Below are positions 60,421 to 64,000 of a stretch of DNA of 64,000 nt, piece after piece. The notes beneath the pieces were generated by a model. It was not told the DNA's origin, made no database searches, and saw only the letters and a list, made by a program, of their open reading frames with translations. This DNA comes from JAHBWV01 sp964588385 (GTDB lineage Bacteria; Planctomycetota; Phycisphaerae; Phycisphaerales; UBA1924), in NCBI GenBank assembly GCA_964588385.1, contig CAZPPG010000006.1, forward strand, positions 32,688 to 96,687, written 5' to 3'. The stretch's first letter is position 1. Every line of letters begins with the position of its first letter. The translations under genes were made by a program, and so were the position numbers.

Positions 60421-61920
60421 ATGACTTCCGCCACGCCCGCCTCGTCATCCACCACGGCAGCCCAGAAGATCGCCAGCCAGCACGCCGCCGGAGCGCCGCT
60501 TTCAGTCGGCCGGCAGCTCGCGGCTTCACCCGCCGTGCGGACCGCCGTCGATGCGATCGTTTCCGAGGTTCGCGCCAAGTCGGCGATGATCACCGACGTG
60601 CGTGGCCCGGTGCCCGAACTGGCCAAGTCATACGACGAACTCATGGCCCGCGCCGCCGCCGTCCGCGGCCGCGGCCTCCTCTATCCCTACATCTCATCCG
60701 GCGCTGGCAACGGCGCGCTCGTCGAGCTTCTCGACGGATCTGTCAAGTGGGACATGATCTGCGGCATCGGCGTCCACTTCTTCGGCCACGCCGAGCCGGA
60801 TCTCATCCGTGCCGCCGTTGAAGCCGGCATCGACGACACCCTCAAGCACGGCAACCTGCAGTCGGGCAACGGCGCGTTCGAGTTCGCGGAAACGCTGCTG
60901 ACGGAAGCCAAGAAGAACAGCCGCCTGAAGCACTGCTTCGTCACCACCTCCGGCGCGATGGCCAATGAGAACGCGATCAAGGTGTGCTATCAGAAGCACG
61001 CCCCGGGAGCGACGCGCGTCATCGCGTTCCAGGATTGCTTCATGGGGCGCACGGTCACCATGTCGCAACTGGGCGACTCGGCCGCGGGGCGTGTCGGCAT
61101 CCCGCTCTCCACGCAGGTCGACTACATGCCCTTCTACAACCCGGTGCTCGCCGATCGGATGGGCGAGACCCGTTTCATCGACATGTCCCTGGAGCATCTC
61201 CGCCAGTACATCGAGCGCTACCCCGGCCAGCACGCCTGCTTCATCTTCGAACTGGTGCAGGGCGAGGGAGGCTTCAACGTTGCGCCGCGCGATTTCCACA
61301 AGGCCCTGATGGAGATGTGCAAGGCCCACAACATCGCGGTGTGGGACGACGAGATCCAGTCCTTCGGACGCACGCCGCGCATGTTCGCTTATGAGCACCT
61401 CGACCTCGGCGACTACGTCGATGTCCTCTGCGTCGGCAAGATAACACAGGCCTGCGCCACGCTCTACACCGAGCAGTACAACCCCAAGCCCGGCCTGCTC
61501 TCCGGCACCTTCACCGGAGCCGCCGCCGATTTCCGGGTCGGAACCCGCGTGGTCGAGAAGCTCCGTGACGGCGCATACTACGGCCCGGACGGGCTGATCG
61601 AGAAGCACCACGCCGAGTTCAGAAAGCAGATGCACGCCATGATCGCCCGCCACCCCGAGTGGTTCCCGGCGAACCCCAAGGTGAAGGACCAGGTCTCCGG
61701 CTGCGGCGGCATGATGCGGTTCACGCCCTTCGGCGGCGACAAGGACAAGGTCATCAAGGCCTGCCGCGCCTGCTTCGACGAGCACGTCATCCTCTTCTAC
61801 TGCGGCCATGGCCCGTACCACGTCCGCATGCTGCCGCCCCTGGGCGTCATGAAGATGGAAGACTGGCCCCGCGTCATCGCCTGCCTCGAGAAGGGCCTCG
61901 CGAAGGCCGCGGCATCCTGA
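60421..61920 (+). CDS. astC: class III aminotransferase, probable succinylornithine transaminase
   Basis: PLP-dependent aminotransferase of 499 residues. GAMANENAIKVCYQK binds the PLP phosphate, WDDEIQSFGRTPRM has the cofactor Asp, and K340 in VLCVGKITQAC is the Schiff-base lysine. It is longer than E. coli AstC (about 406) because of an N-terminal extension of about 70 residues, and its motifs also resemble lysine-6-aminotransferases. The following astA and astD genes argue for the succinylornithine step of the arginine succinyltransferase pathway. GAGAGAGGA precedes the ATG. Confidence 0.8.
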   Translation: MTSATPASSSTTAAQKIASQHAAGAPLSVGRQLAASPAVRTAVDAIVSEVRAKSAMITDVRGPVPELAKSYDELMARAAAVRGRGLLYPYISSGAGNGALVELLDGSVKWDMICGIGVHFFGHAEPDLIRAAVEAGIDDTLKHGNLQSGNGAFEFAETLLTEAKKNSRLKHCFVTTSGAMANENAIKVCYQKHAPGATRVIAFQDCFMGRTVTMSQLGDSAAGRVGIPLSTQVDYMPFYNPVLADRMGETRFIDMSLEHLRQYIERYPGQHACFIFELVQGEGGFNVAPRDFHKALMEMCKAHNIAVWDDEIQSFGRTPRMFAYEHLDLGDYVDVLCVGKITQACATLYTEQYNPKPGLLSGTFTGAAADFRVGTRVVEKLRDGAYYGPDGLIEKHHAEFRKQMHAMIARHPEWFPANPKVKDQVSGCGGMMRFTPFGGDKDKVIKACRACFDEHVILFYCGHGPYHVRMLPPLGVMKMEDWPRVIACLEKGLAKAAAS

Positions 61921-61990
61921 GCGTCCGACCACGACCGAGCCAATGCGTCACTGATTCCGATACCAACGCACCGACACCGAAAGCCAAACC

Positions 61991-63241
61991 GTGTTCATCA
62001 TCCGACGCGCGATCCCGAACGACGTGCCCACGCTTCTCAAGCTGGCCCGCATGGTGTACTTCATCAACCTCCCTCCGGATAACACGATCATCGGGGAGAA
62101 GGTCCAATGGTCGCGCCAGTCGTTCCTGCTCGCCTCCGACGTTGAGACCGGCGCAGGCCGCGTCTCCGCCGCCGGGAAGCGCACCGACCCGAGCGCGGGA
62201 CACCACGGCGCAATCTCCGCCGGCCTTCGCGCGATCACCGGCAAGGCGCCTCTCTTCATGTTCGTACTCGAAGATATCGAGAGCGGCACGCCCCTTGGCA
62301 CCTGCCAGGTCGTCTCTCGCATGGGCGGCCCGGGCCAGCCCAACCTGTCGTACCAGCTCGCCAAGAAGGAAATGTTCTCAACCGACTTGCAGGTTGGCAC
62401 GACCCACGTCGTCGCAAAACTCCACCTGGACGAGTCCGCGCCGACGGAAGTGGGGGGGCTCATCCTCCAGCCATCGATGCGGTCCCACCGGCAACGCCTC
62501 GGCCGCTTCCTCTCCTACATCCGCTTCCATTTTATTGGCCTCTATCCGGAACTCTTCGCCGATCGCGTCCTCGCCGAGATGATGGCCCCCATCTCCCACG
62601 ACGGGCAGAATCCCTTCTGGGAGTACTTCGGGCGCCGCTTCATCAACCTCTCCTACCCCGAAGCCGACCGCTTCTGCCAGCACAGCAAAGAGTTCATGCT
62701 CTCGCTCCTGCCGCGCGAAGAGATCTACCTGACGCTCCTCCCCGCCGAAGCGCGCAACGCCGTCGGCCAGGTCAGCCCCGAGACTGTTCCCGCGCGCCGC
62801 ATGCTCGAGAAGCTCGGCTTCAAATACCACAACCGCATCGATCCCTTTGACGGCGGCCCGCACCTCGAGGCCAAGACCTCCGAGATCGAGATCGTCAAGA
62901 AAACCACCCGCGCCGCCCTGGTTGATGAGATCGACCCGGCCGATTGTCCCGTCAGCGGCTACGCCAGCGTCCTCACCAGCGACGGCGAGTTCCGCGCCGT
63001 CGAGACCCCGATGTCCGTCGATCGACAGGGGCGCGTCAGGATCACACGCGAGGCCATTGAGGCCCTCAAGGTGAACACCAAGGACACCATCGGCATCACG
63101 CCCATCGACACACTGAAGCATGCAAAGCCGGATGCGGCGCCGGCCAAGGCCGCGTCGTCCAAGTCACAGGCGTCAAAGCCAGCCGCAAGGCCAGCATCGG
63201 GCGCCAAGAAACCGCGTCCCCGCTCCAAGACCAAGGCCTGA
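61991..63241 (+). CDS. astA: arginine N-succinyltransferase
   Basis: First enzyme of the AST pathway, transferring succinate from succinyl-CoA to arginine. The 416 residues begin MFIIRRAIPNDVPTLLKLAR as in AstA, with LFMFVLEDIESGTPLGTCQVVSR and RLGRFLSYIRFHFIGLYPELFADRVLAEM, followed by the FWEYFGRRFINLSYPEADRF catalytic region. The family length is about 340. The extra part is a C-terminal tail of about 45 residues rich in Lys, Ala, Pro and Ser (from near 372), likely disordered. Start is GTG 61991 with no good Shine-Dalgarno site. It lies 70 bases after astC and before astD. Confidence 0.88.
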   Translation: MFIIRRAIPNDVPTLLKLARMVYFINLPPDNTIIGEKVQWSRQSFLLASDVETGAGRVSAAGKRTDPSAGHHGAISAGLRAITGKAPLFMFVLEDIESGTPLGTCQVVSRMGGPGQPNLSYQLAKKEMFSTDLQVGTTHVVAKLHLDESAPTEVGGLILQPSMRSHRQRLGRFLSYIRFHFIGLYPELFADRVLAEMMAPISHDGQNPFWEYFGRRFINLSYPEADRFCQHSKEFMLSLLPREEIYLTLLPAEARNAVGQVSPETVPARRMLEKLGFKYHNRIDPFDGGPHLEAKTSEIEIVKKTTRAALVDEIDPADCPVSGYASVLTSDGEFRAVETPMSVDRQGRVRITREAIEALKVNTKDTIGITPIDTLKHAKPDAAPAKAASSKSQASKPAARPASGAKKPRPRSKTKA

Positions 63242-63261
63242 GCACGCTACCGTCGTTTGCC

Positions 63262-63282
63262 ACTGGCTGCTCGCCAGCCAGT
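63262..63282 (+). other. hairpin between astA and astD
   Basis: ACTGGCTG (63262-63269) pairs perfectly with CAGCCAGT (63275-63282) around CTCGC. There is no T-run, so it more likely stabilises or marks a processing site than terminates transcription. Confidence 0.4.
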
Positions 63283-63303
63283 GTCCTCAGATTCGACTTC
63301 ATC

Positions 63304-64000
63304 ATGAACCATCCTTCCCTCACACACGCCTCTTCAAACCTCATCAACGGCCGCTGGATCCCTATTCCCGGCGACACGATCCGATCCTTCAATCCCGCGC
63401 GCCCCGATCAGGCCGTCTTCAGTTCCTCATCCAGCGTCGCGCATCTGCACGATGCAGTCGCCGCCGCGCGAGCCGCGCTCCCCGCCTGGTCCTCGTGGTC
63501 CCGCGAGCGCCGTTTCGCGGTGCTCCAACGCTTCAAGTCACTCGTCACCGCACGCGCCCAGCACATCGCCGATCTGATCTGCGACGAGACCGGCAAGGCC
63601 ATGTGGGACAGCAAGGGTGAGGTCTCCGCGCTCACCAACAAAGTGGACATCACGCTCGACGCCACGCCCACCGGCGCGCTCGCCCGTGTGACCGGCGTCG
63701 AGTTCGCCATGACACCCACCAAGCAGGGCAAGTCCTGGTTCCGGCCCCACGGCGTCATGGCCGTCCTGGGCCCCTTCAACTTCCCGGCCCACCTCCCCAA
63801 CGGCCACATGGTCCCGGCCCTCGCCCTCGGCAACACCATCGTCCTCAAGCCCTCCGACAAGGCCCCCGCGACCGGACAGCTCCTGATCGAACTCTTCCAG
63901 GAAGCGCTCGACGCCGAAGGCGCACCGCCCGGCGTTGTGAATCTCGTGCAGGGCGGCGCGGATGTCGCATCCGCCCTCTCTTCTCACGATGGCATCGACG
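63304..64000 (+). CDS. astD: succinylglutamate-semialdehyde dehydrogenase (partial)
   Basis: The first 232 residues of an NAD-dependent aldehyde dehydrogenase; the frame runs off the window end. It begins NLINGRWIPIPGDTIRSFNP and has the family segments VMAVLGPFNFPAHLPNGHMV, ALALGNTIVLKPSDKAPATG (Lys in the NAD site) and GVVNLVQGG. The PAHLPNGH variant is characteristic of AstD. The catalytic Cys and Glu lie beyond the window. ATG 63304 is 62 bases after astA. Confidence 0.88.
   Translation, partial: MNHPSLTHASSNLINGRWIPIPGDTIRSFNPARPDQAVFSSSSSVAHLHDAVAAARAALPAWSSWSRERRFAVLQRFKSLVTARAQHIADLICDETGKAMWDSKGEVSALTNKVDITLDATPTGALARVTGVEFAMTPTKQGKSWFRPHGVMAVLGPFNFPAHLPNGHMVPALALGNTIVLKPSDKAPATGQLLIELFQEALDAEGAPPGVVNLVQGGADVASALSSHDGID

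Overview
The window is high-GC bacterial DNA that most resembles a planctomycete of the class Phycisphaerae. Three lines of evidence support this. Secreted proteins carry C-terminal double EF-hand tags with a FLDFF signature (genes at 3205, 14452 and 28711). One secreted protein has a PEP-CTERM-like tail of the 'PAPGALALVGLSGLVARRRRN' kind (44506). A type IV pseudopilin-like protein sits among sugar genes (18963). No rRNA, CRISPR, insertion sequence or prophage is visible; the only RNA gene found is a tRNA-Pro(GGG) at 52765-52839.

Layout: (1) 1-4638 holds the end of an upstream gene, a PilZ protein, RNase Y and a secreted M14 carboxypeptidase. (2) 4669-12664 is a sugar salvage block: a rhamnose/fucose-type mutarotase diverges from a run of lipoprotein sugar-binding protein, permease, bifunctional fucokinase/GDP-fucose pyrophosphorylase, an orphan N6-adenine DNA methylase and a nitrilase-family omega-amidase. 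(3) 12654-14330 has a uridine-kinase-like NTPase and an MDR dehydrogenase. (4) 14452-32613 is a glycan-use locus: a tagged surface protein, GH13, the pseudopilin, a complete RbsABC-type transporter, a tandem esterase with one dead copy, GH31, a second and tagged GH13, and GH43. (5) 32628-43863 covers smc, a lipoprotein with a FlgI-like domain, dcd, an HNH endonuclease and a B12-dependent ribonucleotide reductase. (6) 44506-52693 has the PEP-CTERM protein, a flavin reductase-like protein, an HDOD protein, recO, a FabZ-ACP-FabZ trio, a ChaN-like lipoprotein and small accessory genes. (7) 52765-64000 has the tRNA, a TPR-sulfotransferase, dihydroorotase, GAPDH, a GNAT acetyltransferase coupled to a chromate transporter, an M20 peptidase, and the start of an arginine succinyltransferase operon (astC-astA-astD, cut by the window end).

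How the parts fit: the glycan locus appears to digest an alpha-glucan-containing polysaccharide outside the cell (GH13, GH31, GH43, esterase) and import the sugars by the ABC transporter. Its ATPase is the only sugar-type ATPase in the window and could also serve the separate binding-protein/permease pair of the fucose block. Several genes in the second half, plus one in the first, lack a Shine-Dalgarno site but have a TAnnnT -10-like hexamer 5-9 bases before the start codon. This suggests leaderless transcription. Functions are inferred from sequence motifs read by eye; no database search was possible.
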